Below, one piece after another: positions 45,728-57,347 of a stretch of DNA of 64,000 nucleotides; positions within the stretch are counted from its first letter, which is position 1; each line of letters begins with the position of its first letter. The translations under genes were made by a program, and so were the position numbers. The notes beneath the pieces are model-generated. The model ran no database searches and had not been told where the DNA came from. It saw nothing but the letters and a program-made list of their open reading frames with translations. This DNA comes from Polytrichum commune. Lineage: Eukaryota > Streptophyta > Polytrichopsida > Polytrichales > Polytrichaceae. Location: NCBI GenBank assembly GCA_950295325.1, contig OX485806.1, forward strand, positions 18,354,001-18,418,000, given 5' to 3'.

Positions 45728-48700
45728 ATGTGTCTGACAGAGTGTTTGGCTGCAACATGCATCTGCCAGTCATGTGTGGGCCGAAACCGGATGACCGCAC
45801 GGTACGTGTATGGCATCTTCTTCCTTCTCACCAACGTCCTGGCGTGGATGGTGCGCGATTACAGCCATAAGGGATCCACTCCCTTTCATTGTAAGTGATC
45901 TGCTCTTTCCCCCACATTATGAATTGAACAGTTGTTGCATAAAGTCGACACAATTATAGGGTTATCTGCTAACTCAACAAGACTTCTGATCGGGAGTGGG
46001 TTGTTCAAATACACCACCTTCCATGTTTGGTAAGTTTTGGGTGCATGCGTGAAGGTGGTGTTGAGGTTTGAACGAAAGAGATTCTATATCGGTTCATTTA
46101 GTGTCAAACTCATTTTGGCATTCCAAATGGTGTTATTTAATAATTTTGGCCCTCAATGAACCGAAATAGGTTGCTCTTCATTCCAATTCAAACACTACCT
46201 CCGAGCATGCACCACAAGTGGAATGAAATGATTGATTTTGTATGCAACACAACCAATGGAAAACCATCGGGAACCAACTCCTGACAAAAAAAAGTCATTG
46301 TGTTAAGGTGCGTGAGTTAAACTAGTGTCTGTTAATGGTTGTCTCTGTATTCTTTGTTTTCATGGTTGTCTCGAATTCTGAAAGTCTTGGCCATTTAGCA
46401 CAGCACGTATCATTTCCCCACTCTTATGCTAAATTGAGGAGACACTGTGTGTCCATGTCAATTTGTGCAGATCTGAAGGCTTGTAGAGGCGGTATGGAGT
46501 GCTTAGGATCTGATGGTGTCCTTCGCCTTAGCTTCGGCTGTTTTGTATCCTAAGCAGTTATGGAAGTTGACATTACAAGTGAAGTTGGTTGAACCACGGT
46601 TCACTGATGGTGATTCGCCCTATGCTTTCATGTGAGAATGTGCATTCGAGTATCACGAGGGTCATGAGATAATGAGATGATGATATGACCACGTTGCAGC
46701 TGTCCTTGGGATGTCCTTAACAGCCTTGCAGATGTTTTTTTTCTTAATGTTTCTCACAACTGTTGGGACTTCAAGTACGAGGGACATCAGAGATGCTTGG
46801 CATGCAGGGTGGTGGCCGGTCAAAACCATATTATGGATTACCCTTATAGCGGCGCCCTTTCTCATACCCCCCCAATACATTGAAATCTATGGTGTGTTCC
46901 CTTCTCTCACCTTCATGCATAAACTTCGCCGCACATGCTCTATCTGCAGGTTTAAAAAAACATCTAAAGACATTGATAGAAAATATAGAGATTGTTTAAT
47001 TCCTTCTGCACTGAGTATGTTTTCTTGTGAACGATGGCAGATTCTGATGACACTTGCTTTGTATGTTGTGCAGGGGAGGTTGCAAGATATGGAGCTGGGT
47101 ATTTTCCCAAACAACTGCAATAGTGGGCTTCAAGGACATGGCTTACCAAAGTCCATGTGATAATCAAAAGAGCACAGTTTGTTATTGATGTTTCAGTAAC
47201 CTAATTAACAAGACTTGTTAATCCACGTAATTAATTGTGCAAGTTTCTTCGATGAGGTGGCCCTTCACCTACTAATGGGTTAATGTCAGTGGATTCTAAT
47301 ATTAATCCTACTCCTCAAGCTCCTATGATTACTCAGTCGGCTTAAAATTTGAACTATCTTCGACCAGAAGAAAATGTGAACGTGGTCTGAAAGAACTTAG
47401 TGGTATTTGCTAATCTAGAGGTGTGCTGGTGGTAACGGAGGCCAGAATTTTCCTAGTGATTCAATTGGTGGGTGTCATCAACTTCATATATTTCTGGAAT
47501 GAGGATTGGCTGACAGAGAAAAACGAGCGGCACTGGTACTCTTATCTACCCTAAAGTCCTCTCTGTCTGTTACAATTCCCCTAGGATATTGATATCCAAT
47601 TCTTAGATGATTGATTGTGTAGAGGAAAATTTGGTTCATTTTATGTGAAGAACACATGAATATATTGCCATGACCTAAAATGTACATTGCTGACCCCATC
47701 ATTGTTAGAAATACCCCTGCCAATTGGAATAATGCACTGCCAGGGTCACACTTGAGACAGACTGAAACGGATGGACGTTTGACTACAAGTGAGAATATTC
47801 ATAGCACTGTTCCACACCTTATAAATTGAGACAATTTTGTAAGGTTTCTGTTGTCATGACTGTGGTTGCAGCCGCATACCTATGGTGCTGATATCTGCTC
47901 TCTCATTCATTGCCTCGCTCTTTATTGTCGTCGTAATGTTTATGTGGTTTGCCCCACATAAAGATTGCAAGCTCAACATTTTCTTCATCAGCTTTACCGT
48001 CGTCCTCATCGTGTCCATGACCACCGTCTCTTTGAATTCTAAGGTACTTTCTGCACTTTAAATAACCCAATTAAGTTCCTCACAACACAAGTAGCATGTT
48101 TTCAGAAGGTATATCCCATGTGAGTTATTTCTATTGCACCATTCAATAAGTTGTTTTTCTCTTGGTAGCCATTGTTTTAAGAACTGGACAGTATTCATTT
48201 GTAGCCTGGTGGCTTCCAATTGGGAGGTTTGTGAATGTGATGGAGAGTGGAACTAGAGCTTTGTTTCTGCCTTAACACCGCAATTTAGAGTCCAAAAATA
48301 ACTTTGCAGACCCATGATTGTTGTACTGCTCTACAATATTAATTAAAGTGCCTCAAATTGTTCCCAACTTCTTCTGCGCAGGTGAATGCAGGTCTTTTGA
48401 CATCTGCCCTTATGGCCATTTACACCGTGTATCTCTGCTGGTCCGCCATCACAAGGCACAGTCTTCACCTTGACAGACATCATGTCATAAACGATATTGT
48501 GAAGCTCTTGATATCTGTCTAAAAGTCTTAAGGTCGCAAATAACTCTGTTGCAACCAACCACCAAACGGTACTTACATGGTTCGAGAGATCACCTTTTCC
48601 AATGTCAAAAGAATATTCATTCTGTTAAGAGTTGTGGTTAATTTATTTTTAATGATTTTCACATACAATCTCCATAGCATCACAACAGTACACGTCAGCT

Positions 48701-51187
48701 GGTAAAATTTGTAATTGTTAGCTTCTGATTTGATGTGGTGTACACAAGCTGATAAAAGGGGAGGTTGTGGTGGGAGCAGTGAGCCACTTTCAGCAAATTG
48801 CAATTCACGTCCACGCCTGCAGACTGGTGGCAAAACAGACTGGCTCACCATTCTGGTAAGGACACCTGTACCTTCTGCAGTGTTATCACATTGAGTTACC
48901 TTTGGATGGAATACAGTGACCAGAACACAAGCATCATGTCTAGCAACTGTGGTGGTCAGGCCTAGCAATCTTGCTGCCATTTCAATTATAATTGGATACA
49001 AGAAGGCACATTAGCACCCGTAATTGATGATGTTTCTTCTTGTTTTCGGCCCACGGTGACCATCTTGAAATGGTCAAGATTAACCCAAATCAAGAAGAGA
49101 CACACATTGATTATGTTTCGGTCACCATATCAAGTTGGCAAGCCCGCCTGTGTGAGTGGTGTATCAGAGCACCACACTTGCTGTCAGTCACCCAAAATTT
49201 GCTACCCAATTGTCTCACTGTTTACATGTTGGCAGTATTAAACGAGTATTTGCAAGTGACATGTAGGAGAGCTTTCACTGAGGGCGTTTGTTTGTCCTTT
49301 CCTGTCAAATCAGAAGTACTTTGGGAAATTTATAAACTGGACGAATTCTGGACGTAGCTGATTCTGTGCACTTAAAGAGTGCAGGAATTTGTGATTGGTT
49401 TCTGTGCCATTGTGTTGGCAACATTCACGACTGGAATAGATTCGAAATCATTTTCTGTAAGCCATCTCACCCATGACTAATCTTAGCATCATAATCCTAT
49501 GCTCAGTTGTGGCAGATGTAATCGTACCTTAGTGAGTAAATGTCCACTAGTCATAGTGCTACTTTTATTTCTACTTTAAATCTTCTATCTTTGGTCCTTC
49601 TAAAATCTTTTTTTATCTTATGTTTCAATTGTAATCTTTCAGTGAGGAAAATCTAATTTCAATATAGTTTATCCATTTGTTGAGAGTTGTCTAACTCCAA
49701 CACAAAGATCTTCCATTGGGAGCAATCTAACTCGTGCACAATTTATTCATGGGTTGTCTAACCCTTGCGAACATTTTCTTCCTCTGGAGTTGTCCAACTC
49801 ACATACTAAGTATAGCAAAGTATGGTTAGACATCATCATCATCAATCAATCAACCATTTAAATAAATCAAGATACCAGAATTGCTTTCCGGATACCTGAC
49901 ATTGCTTTCTTGTCTTAAAGATACCACGAAAGGATGGGAGTGGCACAGACAACAAGGCCCCATATAGTTATGGTTATTTCCATTTTGTATTTGCTACAGG
50001 AGCGATGTACTTTGCCATGCTGTTTATTGGCTGGAATCCACACCGAACAATGCACAAGTATGGAAGTTCCCACAAATTTGAAAGGACTTTGTTATTGGAT
50101 ATAACAATCACTTCTATGATGCACCCAATATTTCTGTCTCTACCATTAACATGAATATGTTTCATACGATATTCAGGTGGAGTATTGATGTTGGTTGGAC
50201 GAGTGTGTGGGTGAAAATTGTAAATGAGTGGCTAGCAGTGGGCCTCTACGGTGAGTACACAAAACGTGACCCTTGAAAACTCTGCCATTAATCTCAAGGA
50301 AACAGGAACTCTTGGATTAGTCCGCATCCTTCCTTCTTGTCAATCAAAGTTTGTAGTAAATAAGGAGCGAAGGAACTGACGCCCTGTGAAAGATTATGAT
50401 TGACAACCTTCAATATGGGAAAATGCAATCCTGGATAAAAAGGCAGGACACATGGGCTGTCCATCCCTCATAAGAGACCAGGGAGAGGGAAATAAGGTAA
50501 GCGGGCCTAATTTGGTTACTTATCTTAATCAGATGCTTACATTTGATTGGTGTGTCGTTAGCTGTGGATCTAAGAACGGACAAAAAGGCATGTGTCTAAA
50601 AGAGATTGGACTACGTGCTCAAAATTTGTTAGGTATTCCACACTTATTTGCGCAATTAGCTTGCCTTGGCAAACAGGATGCCTCTTTACCCATGTAAATT
50701 ACTTTGGGTCAAAATGAGATTACATTATCTTATAAAATCCATATAGAAACCACAATCATGTATTTTGTTACTGTGGTAATAAATATTAAAAATAGAGTGG
50801 AATGTCAATATAGGAGTGTGGGGCAACCTAATTGCACATATCGGTATAGGTACTAATTATATGATCATTTGACATTTAAAAAGAAAGATTATCCTTACTT
50901 CGATAATCATTAAGATATTCATATGAACCCCAAAAATTATGAGGAAAGTGGCTATGGCTTCAAGTTGGATTCATTAATCATCTTGTACTAATCATGTGTT
51001 ATTTTCTTAGGAGAAGTGTCCGATTTAGGGCCATTTACCTTAGTCTAGAAAAGACTTCAAGTCAATCAAAAATTGGCTGGGAGTACAGATGTCATCCAGC
51101 AACTCACATGTCTTCACAGCCTTGGGTTGTCGGTGTGCAGTGTGGTCGATGGTTGGACCTCTAATACTTGAAGACAGGGAATTTTGA
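45728..51187 (+). CDS. SERINC/TMS1-like multipass membrane protein, 12 exons
   Basis: Exons: 45728-45890, 46471-46544, 46732-46891, 47074-47098, 47446-47535, 47872-48043, 48382-48455, 48780-48855, 49385-49456, 49921-50057, 50177-50250, 51141-51187; all phases close and give 387 residues ending EDREF. The family carries about ten membrane spans and is linked to serine and phosphatidylserine/sphingolipid handling or lipid scrambling in endomembranes. Diagnostic stretches are RYVYGIFFLLTNVLAWMVRD, SYGYFHFVFATGAMYFAMLF, WSIDVGWTSVWVKIVNEW and a C-terminal WSMVGPLILEDREF. Intron 7 uses a GC-AG donor (48456) and exon 4 is only 25 nt. The first exon is the weakest part: ATG 45728 opens a Cys-rich start (CLAATCICQSC), but the upstream exon at 45013 is an alternative. 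No stops or frameshifts; the gene appears intact. Confidence 0.9.
45955..46305. repeat. degraded fold-back element in SERINC intron 1
   Basis: Imperfect inverted repeat related to 32905-33242: GGTTATCTGCTAACTCAA, GGGTGCATGCGTGAAGG, GAGGTTTGAACGAAAGAG and CAAACTCATTTTGGC appear in the same order, with a diverged complementary half from about 46160. It lies wholly within the intron 45891-46470 and occupies most of it. Confidence 0.7.
50500..51050 (+). repeat. dispersed repeat R2 in the last SERINC intron
   Basis: Matches about 34785-35060 (blocks AGAGATTGGACTACGTGCTC, AAGATATTCATATGAACCCC, CTTGTACTAATCATGTGTTA). It makes the last intron (50251-51140) the longest of the gene. The 81-codon frame at 50452-50697 starts just ahead of the repeat and is mostly inside it; it is not a gene. 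Confidence 0.6.
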
Positions 51188-54100
51188 GGATCACCTGCTC
51201 AACTTGCAAGAACAATGTCCATGGCAAATCAAAGGAGATGGCATTCTTTAACAAGTAATTAAAATGTCAGAGGACCCAAATACTCCCACAAAATCCTCAA
51301 CACTCTGGGCGAAAAAAATACCAACATCCCAAGTAGGTACCCAATTTCATCACACTACTCCAGCAAAAAAAACACGTCAAGGTCAATTGCCAATTCGTAG
51401 AATAGAAAGGATGATTCCAAATCCAATGTCCGAGTGTAGACAGCTTAGGAAAATCTTATGCAAAGTGGTTCACGAGTTTTTGCTCATCTTTTATTCAGTT
51501 AGCTGGTATCAATCTAGAACATTTAAAACGTTATTGTCATAAAGTGATTTTGCTGAATAGCTTAATTTATGCTCTGAAATATGAAAGGGCTACAGTGCAC
51601 AAAGTTCCCATTAAAAACCCATTCGGCCCTTTTGAAGATATGCACATAGTATTTACTTGTTCTTATGCAACTGGCAGTTCTTACAACAGGCATACAGAGG
51701 AATAGGTTACCTGGAGGTATGTGTGGTTCAAATGGACAATCAAGCAACAATTTACTTCCATGAGATAGAGGGTGCTAATCCCGTTCCTGTCCCAGAAGCA
51801 CACTCATGTGCACACCTCCTATACCCGTAACAGGAGGACACCTAGAATTGTCCTTAAAGTCTACGGCACATAACAGGGGGCACATTTGGGGCATCTGAAT
51901 CCATCACAAATTGATCTACATTGTTATGAATGAAAAGCATCATCCCATTCAATGCAAGTCTCCGAGAATTTCATCGACCAATGCAGGGCTTTAAGGTTTA
52001 AGCCTTACCACTACATTTCGGTAGGGTTTGCACCACCTAGTATCTTTTGCTAACATTGATGGTATTAGTTTGCTTCTCACCAAACCATGATGGTAACTGA
52101 CATTATGCAAACTTAATAACGTAGTGGTAAGTAACGGCTTGTCATTGGTACATTTTTTCAATTGAAAATCCTTCTTTTATGTTGGTAAGTTAGGACATGG
52201 GGAAGAGAGGATTTAGTTGCCACTAGAGGGATGGTATTCAGGGAGTGGATGAGATGGCTCAAGGAGACGTGACATGTGGCACAACAACCCCTCATGTTAA
52301 CATATATGATAGCATTGATGTGAAGTGTTACAACATATCATTAGAGGTAAGTGTATCTTACCGTGTAGTGCACACATAAAACCATGTTGGTAACTTACCG
52401 ATGGTAAAGTAATTATTCAGAATGATAACTTACCATGTAAAAGTTAATTTACTGGGTGGTACAAATCATGCCTTAGATATGCATCTCCAGGTACATAACA
52501 TTATTCAATTGAGTGATGAGCTTCCACTAGAAAAATATGACCAATTTGGAGTGACTCGTTAGAAGGGATGAAAAAGGAAAAACTTGGGCGTGCGATTTAT
52601 GTTGGACTATGGTCTCAACCCAATGAGTTGGGACATCATGATACGATTGGCATGGGGCTAGTGCATTTGGGCTCACCATGATGCCTACGTTAGCAGTCTA
52701 ATCTAGTGGCGTAATTTGAGCAGGCTAACGCATCTACAGTAAGGCTAGCATAAACCATGATGTTGGCAAGTGGCTATCAAGACTGGGCAGTACCAGGATC
52801 CACACTCATTGCCAAATACATGACGAAGGTGGGCCAGAACTAATACACACTAAACCCAACCACTGGCCAAACCCAGTTTGAAAGTGGGTTTCAACACGTG
52901 GAGAGACAACTCTTGCTAGGGCTAGGAACTCTTGCATGTGTAATTCCAAACTGAATTTCGTTTTCAAGATTATATTGTGCCTTGTTTGACATCACTGTAG
53001 GTGATGATATTACATCACAACATCTCGTAACCGAAATTTCTGAAAACATTAGAAAAGTCTTTGGGTTCTAGTTCTTCTGAAGTTTCTCCAATCAATATTT
53101 GGTTGGAGTCATGAAAATGTTGCAATTTAAGTTTGATAAATGTCATCATGTGAGTCCTATCATGTTTGACCACCAACTAAGCTCTCATCACTGCATTCCT
53201 TGATCGTGCACCTTAGGTAGTCGAATACATGTAATCTTTTTCTTCAAGACACAAGGGAAACCATTTGCAAATTATTGGAACGAAAACACGTCCAACGTGA
53301 TCTCAAATAATTGGAACAAAAACGTGTCCAACATGACCTTTTATACATAGTTTCAATTTATCCTGGAGGGGTGACTCACAAAATGTATGTTGTAAATATG
53401 ATTTGGTCTCTTGGTACTATCTCATAGTGGTTAAGGTTTCTCAAAACTTAAGAAATACAAATTCTACATTTCAGGTTGGAATATTTTTTCCATTTGACTG
53501 TCATGTTTATGCCTTTGTAGCTTTTGCCAGTCCAAGTGGATACCTTTGCTCTCTATGTAGTGTCGCTAGTTCCAATGAATATACCTTTGCTCGTCACTTT
53601 GCCATTGTTATGTTAAATTTTATGACTCCTGGTAATATTTTGTAGTTGGGGTTAGACTTGTGCTCCCTAGCATTTATAAGTAATGTAGCATGCTGGAAAA
53701 AACAAAGGCCCCCTTTAATAAGTAATAAAAGGGCACATAAAATTGGACCAAAGTGCAATTATTTACGATTGAAGGGTTTCCAAATTTCCTAGAATCCAAC
53801 ATAATAACCCCCATAACAATACCAGGTGAACGCACATGGACACAAAACATAACAGAGGGTGCCTAGAACATTGCTGGATCTACATACTGAAGAAATCCAA
53901 TTGAAATCTGAAAGAGTCTACAGCACATTTTGATTCATTTTAGAATGCAACGCTAGCTTCTTGCTGTGAAGAAGCTATTTACATGCTTCCCCGTGTCGTG
54001 TCCCATGACTTGGAAGCAACACCTTTCTAGAAACAATAGAAAGTCTCCCCAATTATTCTCTTCCACAGAAGAGTAGGCAAACAACTCGCAAATGCATAGC

Positions 54101-54560
54101 TGCATTAATTTCCACCTACTTCACAAGCTACAAACATGAGCGAGTGTAGGGAGACAATCACCCATCTGTACATCATGCCTTACTCCAACCCAATTGCATA
54201 TTGCCACCGTTCCCCTCGGCGCTTCTGTGAATGAAGGTTCCACTGCTGAGAAAGGTGGCTACCACAACCCACGATGAATACAGAAAGAACACGAACCATC
54301 TGCTGTTCTTCCCAATTGTAAAGCTTCACCTTGCCACAATGGGTTCTTTGTATGATGAGCTGCACCTGCTGTACTTAAAGTCACCGACTCGAGAGATGGC
54401 TTGAGGGCATTTGGAAGTCTCTTGGCCGGTTCTAATGAGCACCATGTGGCAACCTTCAACAAAGAACCTTCAACTCAGATGTTTGGACGTCACTGTTAGC
54501 TCAATCACCCTCCACCACTAGCATTGGCTGTCATCCAGTATCACAACAGACAAGACAAGT
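51188..54560. other. convergent intergenic region between SERINC and PTEN2
   Basis: It must hold the 3' UTRs of both genes. Frames such as 51264-51542 and 53403-53645 have no recognisable domain. No repeat with clear ends was found. Cleavage sites cannot be fixed by eye. Confidence 0.4.
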
Positions 54561-57314
54561 TTATTGCTGATCCTCATCACTGTCATAGTCATCATCGTCG
54601 CCAAATGTGAAGACCGATGCATCTGCAGCACTCGCAGCAGCAATTGCCTTGAAGTCACTGGGTGCAACAGCTGCATTTTTTGGACTCTCGTCATGTCTGA
54701 ATGACACGTCTGAAACAACTTTAGCGTTGCTTTGAGGCCCCACCGCAGTTTTCACATTGGTATCTTCAACTTTCTCTGCTACTGTGGCCCTGTCATCCTT
54801 CACAGCATCTCTCACCAAATCACTGGTATTCTGATATGATGCACCGTCAGTCATCTCAACAGGTACAGCTGGCACATGAGGATCCTCTCCTACGTGGCCA
54901 GAACTTGAATTTCCTGCATGCCCAGTCACGTCCTTAGTGAGGCTTCTCTTCCTACGCATCTTCACTTTGTTGCCATCTTCATCCTCTCCCTCACTATCTG
55001 TAATCCCAAAAGATTCCTCAGCCGTGACAATTCAAAAATCCTAAAGATAAACTATAGTGGATATGAGCTTTGTTGTGAGACCTTAACACTTCTCAGATCT
55101 CTAAACATGTGCATCTCTAAATTATGTTCATAAACTAAAGAACAAGATACTATATAACCATTCAGAAGCCACTGCAATAGAACTTGCACATTGCCATAGG
55201 AGCTATACCTGTGAATATATCCTCTTCACCATCTTTACGATCAGCTGGTATATCATTTCCAGGTGATGATGATGTAGTATCCTGTGTAATTGCCTCATTT
55301 GACATGGAAGTTGTAGGCAGTTCAGTTCCAGTAGCTGCAGACTGGGTAACTGCTGATTCAGCAGTCTTCTTCTTTGGAATGGGTGCATCATGGTCTAGAA
55401 TGACAACCTCAACTTGAAAGCCTGGAGATGGGAGTCTCCTCTGATAGTCCAAACCCAGATCGTTGTCAGGGACTTCTTAAAACAGGAGGTTCAGGCATAA
55501 ACTATATGACATAATTCACGATATCACCACAAAATTGAAAAACCTCAAACACCAATCTACATAGAATGTGCGTACCTTCTCAAACCCATCCAGCTCAGTG
55601 GTAGGGAGGATTTGCCTTGTTTCCATCATGTTTGTGTTCAACCAACTGCAGAGACATAAACATTATCAATGTCAAGACATCAGAATATTAAAAAGGAAAC
55701 TTTCAAACCACAATTTTTATCATCAATACAGATAACATAATGGTAGCGAGCACTTCAGCAAAACTTGGTGTCACCAGTGTTCTTGATCATTGTTTAGAAT
55801 CCACCCTCAATTTGTACGTGAAACTCTAGAGACAAGAAGGAAACATCAAGGATGTGAGATATTCATATTGAATGGAGGAACAGGTTACAAGACCAACCAA
55901 TAAAAGTCTCCATGTCGGTCATTGAAGTGAACTTTGAAGTCCCCATTTAGATCTGCCACGCATCGCTCACCAGGAAGCGCAAAGACAACTACACCTTTCC
56001 TGGGTGCACTAAACCATATATCCTCTGACTGTACACAAAAGGACCACAGGGATGGTCAACCTCAAACCAAGTCCCACAGATCAGAATCTAGAACCCCAAC
56101 TGTTCACATCTTCAAAAAGCACAAAGTAATTTGCACTAGAGCTAACCACCACAAATGATGTATCTATGAATTATCGGATGGGCTTTTGAATAACTAAAAG
56201 TTGCAAACTATTTGTTACATCTCTTAACATCCCAATGTCTTGGCAACATACCAATAGGTCTTTTGTTCGGGGATGCTTCTTGCTTGAAAACAAGACACCT
56301 GGACAAAAAGGAATTTGAAAGATCAGTTTTAGTCATCCTCCTGGCTTCACGGCCAACACTAAAGCAACTCTCCTCTTCTGTTAGGAAGTGTTTGGACTGA
56401 TGTGCAAAAAAGATAGAAATATAATGTAAAGGCAGGTGTGTTTGCACCATTGTGATCAGAGATCGTGATAGCAGGTCGAATCCAGTATGGACATTTGTGT
56501 AACCGGATACCCCTCAGTATGCACCTGCGGTTACAGAATACACAAATGCAAGTGAGTAAGCATGTGCATGTGTTCTTTCAGTATGTCATTAAGTATCTCT
56601 TCATAGTAGGAGGCCTGATGCCACAAGATGCAAGAACAGTTGCTCAACACTATTGCTCAATACTTTCTTCAAAAAGAAGAAACCAAACACAAGGAGGACA
56701 TGGGTAGCACGCAGGCCTCACTTTCTGCCTTGAGGAGTTTCTCCATTGAAGTCCTTCAACACTCGCTCAAAGTATTTCACATAGCGCTGCAAATCATAAC
56801 AACGATGAGTGATCACATTGCAGAATGGCTTATTTAGCCAATTTCATGGAAGATGGGGTGGACATCACCCACTTGCTGCACAAGCCACAGTAGGCAATAA
56901 TTGCATGGCTAACAATCATATAAAAATAGTTTCCTAGATTGGTAAAGTTTCAATACATACACGAGATGACAAATTCTAGAAACTAATTAACACTCACAAG
57001 CTGGCTTGGGAGAACAAGGCCCTTGCCATCCACACAACGCTTTTGATTGTAGTAGTTTATGGACTCCTCTGCAGTTGGAAAAAACTGCAGCCAAACAAAA
57101 GATTTAGCTCTTTGAACATAATAGCAAAGATCATATCAATCAGACGCCCCATCCTGCAGTATCTGAAATTCGTTGAAATCAATTCTAGGTAACAATCTAT
57201 TCTGAAGACAAAAAGACTGCCTAGATTTTCGAATAGAAATTGTCCATGTACGCAGCTGTACATAATAATATAAATTTTGCAATATTGCTTCAAAATTGCG
57301 TATGGGTGTGTGTG

Positions 57315-57347
<33 letters not shown>

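Noticed and set aside
46711-47160. 149-codon frame read as a single protein
   Set aside because: It fuses SERINC exon 3 with intron sequence and exon 4 in another frame; spliced exons match the family far better.
49040-49357. 105-codon frame inside the SERINC locus
   Set aside because: It lies wholly in the intron between exons 8 and 9 and has no SERINC similarity.
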